The notes: generated from the letters alone by a model not told the origin. Shown: positions 1-5,499, numbered from the stretch's first letter. The stretch: 5,569 bases of DNA from an uncultured Nitrosopumilaceae archaeon (GCA_937875805.1 CALFHG010000235.1:1-5569); one strand, 5' to 3'. Numbers and translations are program-made.

Positions 1-1
1 T

Positions 2-1015
2 CCACTTGGTTCTGATGTTGGTTACACTGCTGATGAAATCAAACGTATTGAATTCCGTAAAAAATTAAATGCTTTCTCAAACATGGTTTCCACTTTCTAT
101 AATGCTGGGTTCTTAGGATATGCTGATAAATATAACAACATGATGGCAGATGCTGATGAGATGATTGAATTGGCAAATTTTGTTGATGCTGAATCAAAGG
201 TAATTGAAATTGGCAATTATCTGAGTGAGCATTTGGTGCTTGATAGTGAAAGTATCATTTATGATATTTCATATGATTCTGAAAAAAGTATTTGGGTAAT
301 TAATGGAAAAACTGAAAAATCTAACTTTGATAGGCGTGAAAATCTCTATGTCACTGTGTATGATATGGATGGGACTACACACAGCAGTCTTGAGTTCACT
401 GATACTAAGCAAGGCAACTTTTTCACACAATGGATCGCCCCTGCTGATCCTGGACTATATGTTGTCATGTTACAATACAAGGATTCTAAGGCATCTCAAA
501 TTGTACATGTAGAAGAAGAATTTGAGTATGAATACAGCGATGCAGATTTGAGTATGGTTGATCTTGCACGTGAATTTGAAGAGTTAGAATCCTTTGCAGA
601 AAAATTTGGTGGTGCAAGTTTTACTGAAAATCCTAGATTTGCAGCAGTAATTAATGAAATTGAATTTGCATTCAAAGACAAAAATGCTAAAAATGTTGAT
701 AATAATCTTGATGAATTAAAAATTATAATTGAGCGATATCTTCCGATAAGATCTCGCGTTGCAGTAGTTGAAGCCATTTACGATGATGATAAATTGATAG
801 TGTCAGGAGCTGTTCAAAAAACTCTTGCATTTAGAGAAGATCTTTTTGTAGATGTTTATGATCAACGAGGTACTTTGATTGAAGAGATTACTCTAAAAGA
901 TAATTCTTCTGGACTATTTACAGAAGTTGTATCTCGCTCATTTGATTCTGGTGTATATGTTACACAACTACAATATCATGATGTAGTGGTGACTGATTTT
1001 TTTAATGTAAAATAA
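2..1015 (+). CDS. Repeat protein with helical and beta-sandwich units (5' partial)
   Basis: The frame is open from the first full codon of the window (base 2), so the gene begins upstream. The Met at 83 is internal, because helical sequence precedes it without a stop. 337 codons are visible. Numbered from Met83, residues 55-143 and 223-310 are two copies of a beta-rich domain. Aligned cores include NLYVTVYDMDGT with DLFVDVYDQRGT, and GLYVVMLQY with GVYVTQLQY. Each copy follows an acidic helical stretch (about 1-52 and 155-220), so the whole composite unit appears duplicated. The beta domain resembles Ig-like or macroglobulin-type sandwiches of archaeal exported proteins. That is fold-level inference, and any signal peptide would lie outside the window. 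The protein ends right after the second sandwich, with no C-terminal membrane helix or sorting tail. A surface or periplasm-like structural or binding role is plausible; function is unknown. Confidence 0.85.
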   Translation, partial: PLGSDVGYTADEIKRIEFRKKLNAFSNMVSTFYNAGFLGYADKYNNMMADADEMIELANFVDAESKVIEIGNYLSEHLVLDSESIIYDISYDSEKSIWVINGKTEKSNFDRRENLYVTVYDMDGTTHSSLEFTDTKQGNFFTQWIAPADPGLYVVMLQYKDSKASQIVHVEEEFEYEYSDADLSMVDLAREFEELESFAEKFGGASFTENPRFAAVINEIEFAFKDKNAKNVDNNLDELKIIIERYLPIRSRVAVVEAIYDDDKLIVSGAVQKTLAFREDLFVDVYDQRGTLIEEITLKDNSSGLFTEVVSRSFDSGVYVTQLQYHDVVVTDFFNVK

Positions 1016-1031
1016 TTATTTTTTCCCTTTT
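1016..1031 (+). terminator. T-tract terminator candidate of the repeat-protein gene
   Basis: Immediately after the TAA at 1013-1015 the plus strand reads TTATTTTTTCCCTTTT. Archaeal RNA polymerase commonly terminates at such U-runs without a hairpin. The tract lies inside the 3' end of the opposing gene, whose last codons are Lys-rich (KGKK) and so supply the Ts on this strand. Position and composition support the call; no transcript data are available. Confidence 0.45.
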
Positions 1032-2230
1032 ACTAGATTGAAGAGTTGTCTGACTGCAAGTTTTGGATGATGGGTTGCTAATTTGATCATGTTTGATAAT
1101 CCAAAATCTGCTTTGATAAAGTCAATAAACTCTTCTGGTCTTAACTCTTTGATTATGTCTAGTTCTTTATCCCACTCTTCATCTGTGAGACCTATCCATC
1201 TGTCCTGAACTTTCCCTGCTGAATTAATTTTTGATTCTATTTCTTTTCTCCAGTTATTTTCATAAGGGTAGAGTGATTCTTTGTCTGTCTTACCTGATTT
1301 TATTGCATCTGATGCTACTTTTCCTGCCACTCTTCCAAATTTTATGGCGTATCTTATCCCTTCTAACACTAGAGGATTTGCCTGTCCTGCCGAATCCCCT
1401 ACTAGAATCAAATTATTGAAAACTGTTTTCCTAGATAATCCGTCATTTGGAATTAATCCATAATGAAATTCAACTTCAGTTAATTTTCCTAATTTTTTTA
1501 TTGGTCCTAATTTTTTATCTATTATTTCTTTGAGTCTTTGAGTAGGATCTATATTTGATTCTGGTTTTCCAACTCCTACTCCTATCCTAACCATGTTATT
1601 TCCTAAAGGAAAAATCCATGCATACCCTGCAGGAGAATATTCTTGTCCTACCATTAACCACCATGTTTCAGAATCTACATGTTCTACTTTCATTTCATAT
1701 TCTGCTCCTGCACCAAATCTTTCCCATTGTTCAACAAACCCCATCGCCTTGCAAACTGTTGATTGAAAACCACTTGCATCAATTACAACTTTGGAATGAA
1801 ATGTAGTTTCTCCATTTGGCCCAACACCATTCACTCCTACAATATCTCCTTTTTCATTTTTAATGACATTCTTGATATTCATCTTTACAAAAACATCTGC
1901 ACCGCATTGTTCTGCCTCATTTGCTAACCATCTGTATGTTTTTCTTACATCTAATACTGCAGCTCTTGCAATGGTATCGCTAATTGTGACTTCGTTATTG
2001 GGAGAACAAAATGAAAAATTCTTAATTGGATTAAAACAATCATCTGGAATTCCAAATTCTTTAATATTTTGAATCCACGTTACGCCGCTAGTCCTAACTG
2101 TTTCTGCAATTGAATTTTCCTTTTCAATTAAAGCTACTTTGATTCCATTCTTTGCAGCAGCATATGCAGCTGATGATCCTGCTGGGCCTCCCCCTACAAC
2201 TACTAAATCATAATGATGTTCTTCTGACAA
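1016..2230 (-). CDS. Geranylgeranyl reductase family FAD-dependent oxidoreductase
   Basis: 404 residues, close to the usual length of archaeal geranylgeranyl reductases, which saturate the isoprenoid chains of ether lipids using FAD. Visible motifs are the N-terminal dinucleotide fold G13-G-G15-P-A-G18 ending at acidic E36, DASG at 151-154, the family signature Y203-A-W205-I-F207-P208 followed by a glycine-rich strand, and the FAD-binding GDSAG at 278-282. The C-terminal 85 residues are helical and charged, as in the family. The VRCGE segment that I recall from the Thermoplasma enzyme reads VRTSG here (46-50), so the Cys is absent and the exact substrate is uncertain. The start is TTG at 2230: an in-frame TAA occupies 2231-2233 and the first internal Met is residue 117, so no other start is credible. 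It may be a digeranylgeranylglycerophospholipid reductase or a paralogue acting on another polyprenyl group. No membrane helix is evident. Confidence 0.88.
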   Translation of the reverse strand: MSEEHHYDLVVVGGGPAGSSAAYAAAKNGIKVALIEKENSIAETVRTSGVTWIQNIKEFGIPDDCFNPIKNFSFCSPNNEVTISDTIARAAVLDVRKTYRWLANEAEQCGADVFVKMNIKNVIKNEKGDIVGVNGVGPNGETTFHSKVVIDASGFQSTVCKAMGFVEQWERFGAGAEYEMKVEHVDSETWWLMVGQEYSPAGYAWIFPLGNNMVRIGVGVGKPESNIDPTQRLKEIIDKKLGPIKKLGKLTEVEFHYGLIPNDGLSRKTVFNNLILVGDSAGQANPLVLEGIRYAIKFGRVAGKVASDAIKSGKTDKESLYPYENNWRKEIESKINSAGKVQDRWIGLTDEEWDKELDIIKELRPEEFIDFIKADFGLSNMIKLATHHPKLAVRQLFNLVKGKK

Positions 2231-2254
2231 TTACTTTGAATGACAAATACCTAG

Positions 2255-2265
2255 GTTATAATTTT
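2255..2265 (-). promoter_or_regulatory. TATA box of the geranylgeranyl-reductase-family gene
   Basis: The minus strand reads AAAATTATAAC. TTATAA lies at -31 to -26 from the TTG start, which predicts transcription starting within a few bases of the TTG and hence a nearly leaderless mRNA. It sits in the 48-bp gap after the upstream zinc-finger gene, so the reductase may be transcribed on its own. No Shine-Dalgarno sequence is visible in the gap. Confidence 0.55.
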
Positions 2266-2278
2266 GAGGAATCGATTG

Positions 2279-2488
2279 TTATTTTTTTAATACTGCCGTA
2301 CCTGCAGTGTCATTTTCTCTTTCTGAATCAAAAGTTTCCATGTGTGCTAGATCTCTATGCATGAAACTATGGGTTTCTCCTTCTATTTTTCTACAGAATT
2401 TTGAATGAATTGTCTCTTCAATTTTCAATGTTGTCTCGTTTTCATGAAATAGATGTTTTCCACAGTCTGGACATGTAAATTCAGGCAT
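2279..2488 (-). CDS. Small zinc-finger-like protein (C2HC ligands)
   Basis: 69 residues from ATG at 2488. The N-terminus carries a zinc knuckle, C6-P-D-C9-G, followed 18 residues later by H28-x3-C32, giving a C-x2-C-x18-H-x3-C ligand set. Extra histidines at 12, 15, 40, 44 and 49 could also bind metal. The second half is polar and acidic (SEREND) and looks disordered. A TTG at 2506 would add six residues, but the TATA-like box would then abut it. ATG at 2488 lies 22-27 nt from the box, matching neighbouring genes. Such short zinc-ribbon or finger proteins are common in archaea and often bind nucleic acid or act as adaptors, but nothing here names a partner. It is transcribed towards the geranylgeranyl-reductase-family gene 48 bp away. 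Confidence 0.72.
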   Translation of the reverse strand: MPEFTCPDCGKHLFHENETTLKIEETIHSKFCRKIEGETHSFMHRDLAHMETFDSERENDTAGTAVLKK

Positions 2489-2505
2489 AAATTCCGTCAG
2501 TGTCA

Positions 2506-2520
2506 AATCTATTTAGATGT
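2506..2520 (-). promoter_or_regulatory. TATA box of the small zinc-finger gene
   Basis: The minus strand reads CATCTAAATAGATTT, with TAAATA at -27 to -22 from ATG 2488. This is the same spacing as for the SDR gene in this window. It argues for a leaderless transcript from ATG 2488 and against the upstream TTG at 2506. The flanking ATCT/AGAT arms make the box nearly palindromic. Confidence 0.5.
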
Positions 2521-2554
2521 TTCATACTTTTAGGGAATAATTCATTCTCAACCC

Positions 2555-2568
2555 AAACTTTAGATGTT
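2555..2568 (+). promoter_or_regulatory. Weak TATA-like box of the 38-residue membrane protein
   Basis: The plus strand reads AAACTTTAGATGTT. TTTAGA lies at -29 to -24 from ATG 2588, with a purine-rich AAAC before it that could act as a BRE. The match to a TATA consensus is imperfect. Support comes mainly from the spacing and from the following frame. Confidence 0.35.
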
Positions 2569-2587
2569 TATTCGTTTGTTGTCAAAT

Positions 2588-2704
2588 ATGGATGAATCTG
2601 ATATTGGATCATTTTTCATGTGGTCTGCCATTACGGGAATAATTATGTTAGTTACTGGATTAAGTTATAGAGCATATTTCAAAAAGAACAATATTTCTTC
2701 TTAA
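2588..2704 (+). CDS. 38-residue single-helix membrane protein
   Basis: ATG at 2588 opens 38 codons ending in TAA at 2702-2704. The translation begins MDESDIGS. A hydrophobic run at about residues 9-27 is long enough to cross a membrane once, and the rest is a basic tail (R28, K32, K33). By the positive-inside rule the tail would be cytoplasmic and the acidic N-terminus outside. The residue pattern (acidic head, clean hydrophobic block, basic tail) is unlikely by chance, and a TATA-like box sits about 26 nt upstream. It lies in the gap between a divergent zinc-finger gene and a convergent SDR gene. I do not recognise a family. It could be a small subunit or regulator of a membrane complex, or an unannotated peptide of no known role. 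Confidence 0.55.
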   Translation: MDESDIGSFFMWSAITGIIMLVTGLSYRAYFKKNNISS

Positions 2705-2720
2705 ATTATTTTAAAAATCT
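2703..2720. terminator. Bidirectional T/A-rich terminator candidate
   Basis: The 20-bp gap between the ends of the convergent membrane-peptide and SDR genes reads ATTATTTTAAAAATC on the plus strand. It gives a T4 run for the plus-strand gene and a T5 run for the minus-strand gene. Placement between two convergent stops fits shared U-run termination. The runs are short, so the call is tentative. Confidence 0.35.
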
Positions 2721-2724
2721 GATG

Positions 2725-3486
2725 TTATCCTTCTGAAGCTGTTTTTCCACCATCCACATTTAGGATGGCACCTGTAACCCAATTGGCCTCATCAGAAGCC
2801 AAATAAAGTGCTGCATTTGCAACATCTTCTGGTTCTCCCACTCTTGCAAGAGGTAATCTTTCTTCTAACACTTTTCTTGCTTGAGGGTCATCTAGATATG
2901 GTTTTATCATTCCTGAATTAATAATTCCTGGATTAACACAATTACATCTAATATTTTTTCTTGCATATTCTACTGCAATTGATTTTGTAAACATGGCAAT
3001 TGCAGCTTTAGTGGATGAATATACTGCCAAGTGAACTCTTGGTATTGCTCTTTCACTTGAAATTGAACCGATATTAACAATTGCTCCATTTTTAACATCT
3101 GACATTTTTGATAGAACAGCTTTTGTCATATGAAATACTCCAAACAAATTCACATCAATTAATTTTTTAATTTCAGAATCCTGCATTTCGTGAAAATGTA
3201 TTGGGTCGTTAATTGCCCCTGCATTATTTATCAAAATATCTATTTTACCATATGTATCTACAATCTGATTCACTGTTTGTAATACTTGGGATTCATCAGT
3301 TAAATCACATGATATTGAAACAGTTGATTCCTCATTTCCTATCTCTTTTCTAGTGGCCTCTAATTGCTCCAAATTCCTTGCGATTAGGATTACTTTGGCC
3401 CCTTCATCTACAAATCTCTTGGCAATACCTTTACCTATATCGCTAGATGCTCCTGTAACTATGGCCACTTTTTCATTTAATCGCAT
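2725..3486 (-). CDS. Short-chain dehydrogenase/reductase (SDR, FabG-like)
   Basis: 253 residues, the typical length of a classical SDR with a single Rossmann fold. Visible motifs are the cofactor loop T11-G-A-S-S-D16-I-G18, NNAG at 87-90, N113, the catalytic S143 / Y156-S-S-T-K160 set with the normal 13-residue Ser-Tyr spacing, and N185-P-G187. The C-terminal [12 protein letters not shown] block is also typical. R37 after the second strand suggests NADP(H) preference. The second Gly of TGxxxGxG is Asp16 (GAT, one base from GGT), a tolerated but less common variant. Family members reduce or oxidise carbonyl and hydroxyl groups of sugars, acyl chains and small alcohols, and sequence alone does not fix the substrate. 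The start is ATG 3486 with a TATA-like box 22-27 nt upstream. It follows the beta-hydroxyacid-dehydrogenase gene on the same strand after 65 bp. Confidence 0.9.
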   Translation of the reverse strand: MRLNEKVAIVTGASSDIGKGIAKRFVDEGAKVILIARNLEQLEATRKEIGNEESTVSISCDLTDESQVLQTVNQIVDTYGKIDILINNAGAINDPIHFHEMQDSEIKKLIDVNLFGVFHMTKAVLSKMSDVKNGAIVNIGSISSERAIPRVHLAVYSSTKAAIAMFTKSIAVEYARKNIRCNCVNPGIINSGMIKPYLDDPQARKVLEERLPLARVGEPEDVANAALYLASDEANWVTGAILNVDGGKTASEG

Positions 3487-3505
3487 GATTTTACACTATC
3501 ATCAT

Positions 3506-3516
3506 AACTTATAGAA
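3506..3516 (-). promoter_or_regulatory. TATA box of the SDR gene
   Basis: The minus strand reads TCTATAAGTT, with TATAAG at -27 to -22 from ATG 3486, which predicts a leaderless transcript. The box partly overlaps the inverted repeat at 3511-3533, so occupation of that repeat would block TBP/TFB. Confidence 0.55.
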
Positions 3517-3533
3517 TTTTTGTTAAATTCTAT
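3511..3533. repeat. Perfect 9-bp inverted repeat in the SDR promoter
   Basis: ATAGAATTT at 3511-3519 and AAATTCTAT at 3525-3533 are exact reverse complements separated by a 5-nt TTGTT spacer. The repeat lies in the 65-bp gap between the beta-hydroxyacid-dehydrogenase and SDR genes and overlaps the SDR TATA and BRE region. It could be a dimeric regulator's operator, or a hairpin at the end of the upstream transcript. The lack of a following T-run on the minus strand makes a terminator less likely. Confidence 0.5.
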
Positions 3534-3551
3534 TCGTAATTTTGGTTGTTT

Positions 3552-4424
3552 TTATTCATTAATTTTTTTGAGATATTCAATAATTCCTGTATAATCTATA
3601 TCTCCAAACCCTTCTTTGATTGCATTTTCATACACTTCTTCTGCCTTACTAATCATTGGCAGTTTAATTCCGAGAGATTTTGAAGCATTTGTTATGGTTG
3701 TAATGTCTTTTTTTAGATTTGAAAGTGTAAATGTTGTATCATATTTGCCATCTATCATTTTGTATGCCTTTTTTTCACTCATTCCTGTTTTGAAATAAGT
3801 AGAGTTTAAAATTTCTAGAAATATTTTAGGATCTACATTTGATTTTTTTACAAGAGTTATCCCTTCAGATAATGCCAAAGCTAACATTGTAATTTGAAGA
3901 TTCATGGCCAATTTTATGGAATTTGCAACTCCACTTTCTCCTAAGAAAAATATTTTGCTTGCTATGGTATCAAACACTTTTTTACATTTTTCAAAACTTT
4001 CTTTATCCCCTGATGCCATCATAACTAAATCTCCAGTTATTGCTACATTTGGACCTCCCATTACTGGTATGTCCAGTTTAGTTATTCCAGAATCCTTAAA
4101 CTGTTTTGAAATATTTTTTGATTCTGATGGGTCAATGGTGCTCATATCTGCAACAATTAATTTTTCATGATTGCCCTTAATGATTCCATTATTTTCAAAT
4201 GAAACTTGTTTTACTGCATCTGCATCTTTTACAACTATGATTAGTAATTCTGAATTTTCTGCTACTTCTTTTGGAGATTCAGCAATTGTTATCCCTTTTC
4301 CTTTTGATTCTAATGTTTTTTCTTTTGTTCTATTATATGCTGTAACTTCAAAACCCGAATCTATCAAATGCAATGCTACTGCATTACCTAGCATTCCTAA
4401 TCCGATAATGCCTATTCTTTTCAT
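3552..4424 (-). CDS. NADP-linked beta-hydroxyacid dehydrogenase / semialdehyde reductase family protein
   Basis: 290 residues, the standard size of the 3-hydroxyisobutyrate dehydrogenase / GLYR (glyoxylate and succinic semialdehyde reductase) family. Visible motifs are the N-terminal Rossmann loop G8-L-G10-M-L-G13, N31-R32-T33 after the second strand (the NADP-type motif of GLYR enzymes), S96-T97 and D118-I-P-V-M-G-G124 of the substrate region, catalytic K171 with N175 in the GVANSIKLAMN segment, and K239-D240 in the all-helical C-terminal half. All key residues are present, so the enzyme should be active. Expected reactions are reversible NADP(H) reduction of a small aldehyde acid such as succinic, malonic or methylmalonic semialdehyde, or glyoxylate. 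The start is ATG 4424 with AGGAAGA 5 nt before it. The unknown 128-residue gene ends 24 nt upstream, so the two are probably co-transcribed. Confidence 0.88.
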   Translation of the reverse strand: MKRIGIIGLGMLGNAVALHLIDSGFEVTAYNRTKEKTLESKGKGITIAESPKEVAENSELLIIVVKDADAVKQVSFENNGIIKGNHEKLIVADMSTIDPSESKNISKQFKDSGITKLDIPVMGGPNVAITGDLVMMASGDKESFEKCKKVFDTIASKIFFLGESGVANSIKLAMNLQITMLALALSEGITLVKKSNVDPKIFLEILNSTYFKTGMSEKKAYKMIDGKYDTTFTLSNLKKDITTITNASKSLGIKLPMISKAEEVYENAIKEGFGDIDYTGIIEYLKKINE

Positions 4425-4429
4425 TATTC

Positions 4430-4436
4430 TCTTCCT
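4430..4436 (-). promoter_or_regulatory. Shine-Dalgarno-like site of the beta-hydroxyacid-dehydrogenase gene
   Basis: The minus strand reads AGGAAGA, 5 nt before ATG 4424, inside the 24-nt gap after the upstream gene. A ribosome-binding site fits an internal gene of an operon, whereas promoter-proximal genes here look leaderless. The complementarity to the 16S tail is partial. Confidence 0.4.
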
Positions 4437-4448
4437 GGTATTATTCCA

Positions 4449-4835
4449 CTAATGTCTTTCTTCATTTTGAATCTCCCAATGCTTATTTCCAAATCTTGAA
4501 GATACAAATTCCAATTGACCTATTGTTTTATCTCCATTTTTGACCTTGGCAAAATCAAATTTTTTCATTTTAATTATTTTTTCTTTAGGTTTGTATCCTC
4601 CCTCGATAACTTTTACTTTGAATCTTTTACTTGCTTTAATGATCATCTTTCTTGCATTCTGTACATTTCCAATCCACGAAAACATTTCAAACTCTCCAAA
4701 ATTCTCAGTCATCACATTATAGCCGTACAATCTTGCTTCCAACTTGATGGATTGTGATTTTGCTTGTCCATTTAACCATGCAATAACTTCTTCACCATGT
4801 CCTTTTTCTACTCCAAATGTTTCTGAATCTGCCAA
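4449..4835 (-). CDS. Uncharacterised 128-residue protein, first gene of a reductase operon
   Basis: I do not recognise this family. The protein is soluble-looking, with no signal peptide, membrane helix or Cys pair. It opens with an acidic-polar helix (about 8-30), then a strand-rich aromatic part (ARLYGYNVMTENFGEFEMFSW, split around residues 34-54), a basic helix at 58-70 (NARKMIIKASKRFK), and a Lys-rich stretch (82-92) before a final strand region ending in HWEIQ. The basic surface could bind nucleic acid or an acidic partner, but this is inference. The start is TTG at 4835: the frame closes at TAA 4854-4856 with no ATG or GTG between, and the first internal Met is residue 42. A GAGG lies 8 nt before the TTG. 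It precedes the beta-hydroxyacid-dehydrogenase gene by 24 nt. Confidence 0.75.
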   Translation of the reverse strand: MADSETFGVEKGHGEEVIAWLNGQAKSQSIKLEARLYGYNVMTENFGEFEMFSWIGNVQNARKMIIKASKRFKVKVIEGGYKPKEKIIKMKKFDFAKVKNGDKTIGQLEFVSSRFGNKHWEIQNEERH

Positions 4836-4918
4836 GTAATTATCCTCACAACATTAAACCATAATAATCATTTTCAAATACATGTTAAACTAAAATATCG
4901 ATTCAATCATGATATTTT
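4836..4918. promoter_or_regulatory. Divergent promoter region between the reductase operon and the C2H2 gene
   Basis: This 83-bp AT-rich gap separates two genes read outward. For the plus-strand gene, TAAAATAT at 4891-4898 starts 28 nt before ATG 4919, predicting a leaderless mRNA. For the minus-strand gene, TATTAT (plus 4861-4866) lies at -31 to -26 of the TTG, and a GAGG (plus 4844-4847) sits 8 nt before it, so a short leader is also possible. Imperfect palindromic arms ATATC/GATAT (4895-4899 and 4911-4915) flank the C2H2 gene's predicted start region. Confidence 0.5.
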
Positions 4919-5290
4919 ATGCTCACAATTGACTGCAAAGATGTAATCTCTGTTAAACATGATTTACTTGTGTATGTGGCCGATCAAGTGGCTGCGATTC
5001 CTACATGGAAGCATCATCAATTCACTTTATCATCTTTGGATGATGATGAAATTATTGATCCAATTGTAGTAATTTCTGCAATAAAGGAATTTTTAGATTC
5101 TATAAATGAGGGAAAAAACTTTGCTGTAATTTCAAATCGTAATGTGATAAACATTACATCTATTTCTGGAACTATAATTGAAAATACAACAAGTCAGTCT
5201 GAACATGAAATGTTTTCATGCACTCATTGTGGATTTGTGACACAATATGAAGTTGAATTAAATGGTCATATGAAAATTCATTACTTGTAA
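4919..5290 (+). CDS. Protein with an unknown N-terminal domain and a C-terminal C2H2 zinc finger
   Basis: 123 residues from ATG 4919, with an in-frame TGA at 4910-4912 just upstream. Residues 1-90 form an apparently mixed alpha/beta domain that I do not recognise; a hydrophobic strand and helix occur at 45-62 and strands at 66-88. After a polar linker (90-97) comes a classical finger: F99-S-C101-T-H-C104, twelve residues with L114 in the structural position, then H117-M-K-I-H121, that is C-x2-C-x12-H-x3-H as in eukaryotic C2H2 fingers. The finger ends two residues before the stop. A single C2H2 finger can bind DNA, RNA or protein, and a lone one usually needs help from another domain for specific DNA binding. 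It may regulate the divergent operon, but that rests on position only. Confidence 0.78.
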   Translation: MLTIDCKDVISVKHDLLVYVADQVAAIPTWKHHQFTLSSLDDDEIIDPIVVISAIKEFLDSINEGKNFAVISNRNVINITSISGTIIENTTSQSEHEMFSCTHCGFVTQYEVELNGHMKIHYL

Positions 5291-5305
5291 TTTGTTTTAT
5301 TTTTT
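5291..5305 (+). terminator. T-tract terminator of the C2H2 gene
   Basis: TTTGTTTTATTTTTT begins directly after the TAA at 5288-5290, with 13 T in 15 bases. This is the usual archaeal U-run termination signal, and no hairpin precedes it. Confidence 0.55.
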
Positions 5306-5471
5306 CAAATATTCAATTTCTCTTAATCATTGAAATTTCTGCAACTATCTAAAATTATGATGTCAAAATTATTTTAAAATGTAATTATTTACAATCTTAT
5401 ATGTACTGAAATTTATTTTTGTTACATCTGTATTATCCTGATTACTAAGAATCTGATGAATTACAATTTTA

Positions 5472-5486
5472 TGTTGATTTTCAACA
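5472..5486. repeat. 6-bp perfect inverted repeat upstream of a TATA box
   Basis: TGTTGA (5472-5477) and TCAACA (5481-5486) are exact reverse complements around a TTT spacer. The element ends 5 nt before TTTATAAA at 5492. It has a higher GC content than the surrounding spacer and stands where an archaeal activator or a repressor of TFB binding would sit. Confidence 0.4.
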
Positions 5487-5491
5487 GGATC

Positions 5492-5499
5492 TTTATAAA
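5492..5499 (+). promoter_or_regulatory. TATA box of the right-edge gene
   Basis: TTTATAAA is the best TATA match in the window. Its centre is about 25 nt before the GTG at 5521, the spacing seen for the other apparently leaderless genes here. Confidence 0.6.

Noticed and set aside
83..85. ATG at 83 as the true start of the repeat-protein gene
   Set aside because: The frame is open and protein-like back to base 2, with continuous helical sequence and no TATA box at the expected distance.
496..777. Open 93-codon frame antisense to the repeat-protein gene
   Set aside because: It lies wholly within a well-supported coding region, its translation is Ser-rich low-complexity reverse-strand sequence with no motif, and it has no promoter-like box.
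2489..2506. TTG at 2506 as the start of the small zinc-finger gene
   Set aside because: It would abut the TATA-like box at 2506-2520, whereas ATG 2488 gives the same 22-27 nt spacing as the SDR gene in this window.
4171..4452. Open 93-codon frame antisense to the beta-hydroxyacid-dehydrogenase gene
   Set aside because: It mirrors the N-terminal Rossmann region of a clear enzyme and has a hydrophobic Phe/Ser-rich translation typical of antisense frames in AT-rich genes.
2269..4904. Shared 8-mer ATCGATTC upstream of the geranylgeranyl-reductase-family gene (minus strand) and of the C2H2 gene
   Set aside because: It lies on opposite sides of the respective TATA boxes and is too short and AT-rich to be distinguished from chance.
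5380..5393. Palindrome TGTAA-TTAT-TTACA in the right spacer
   Set aside because: Its arms are only 5 bp in very AT-rich DNA with no nearby start or T-run, so it is listed only as part of the spacer description.
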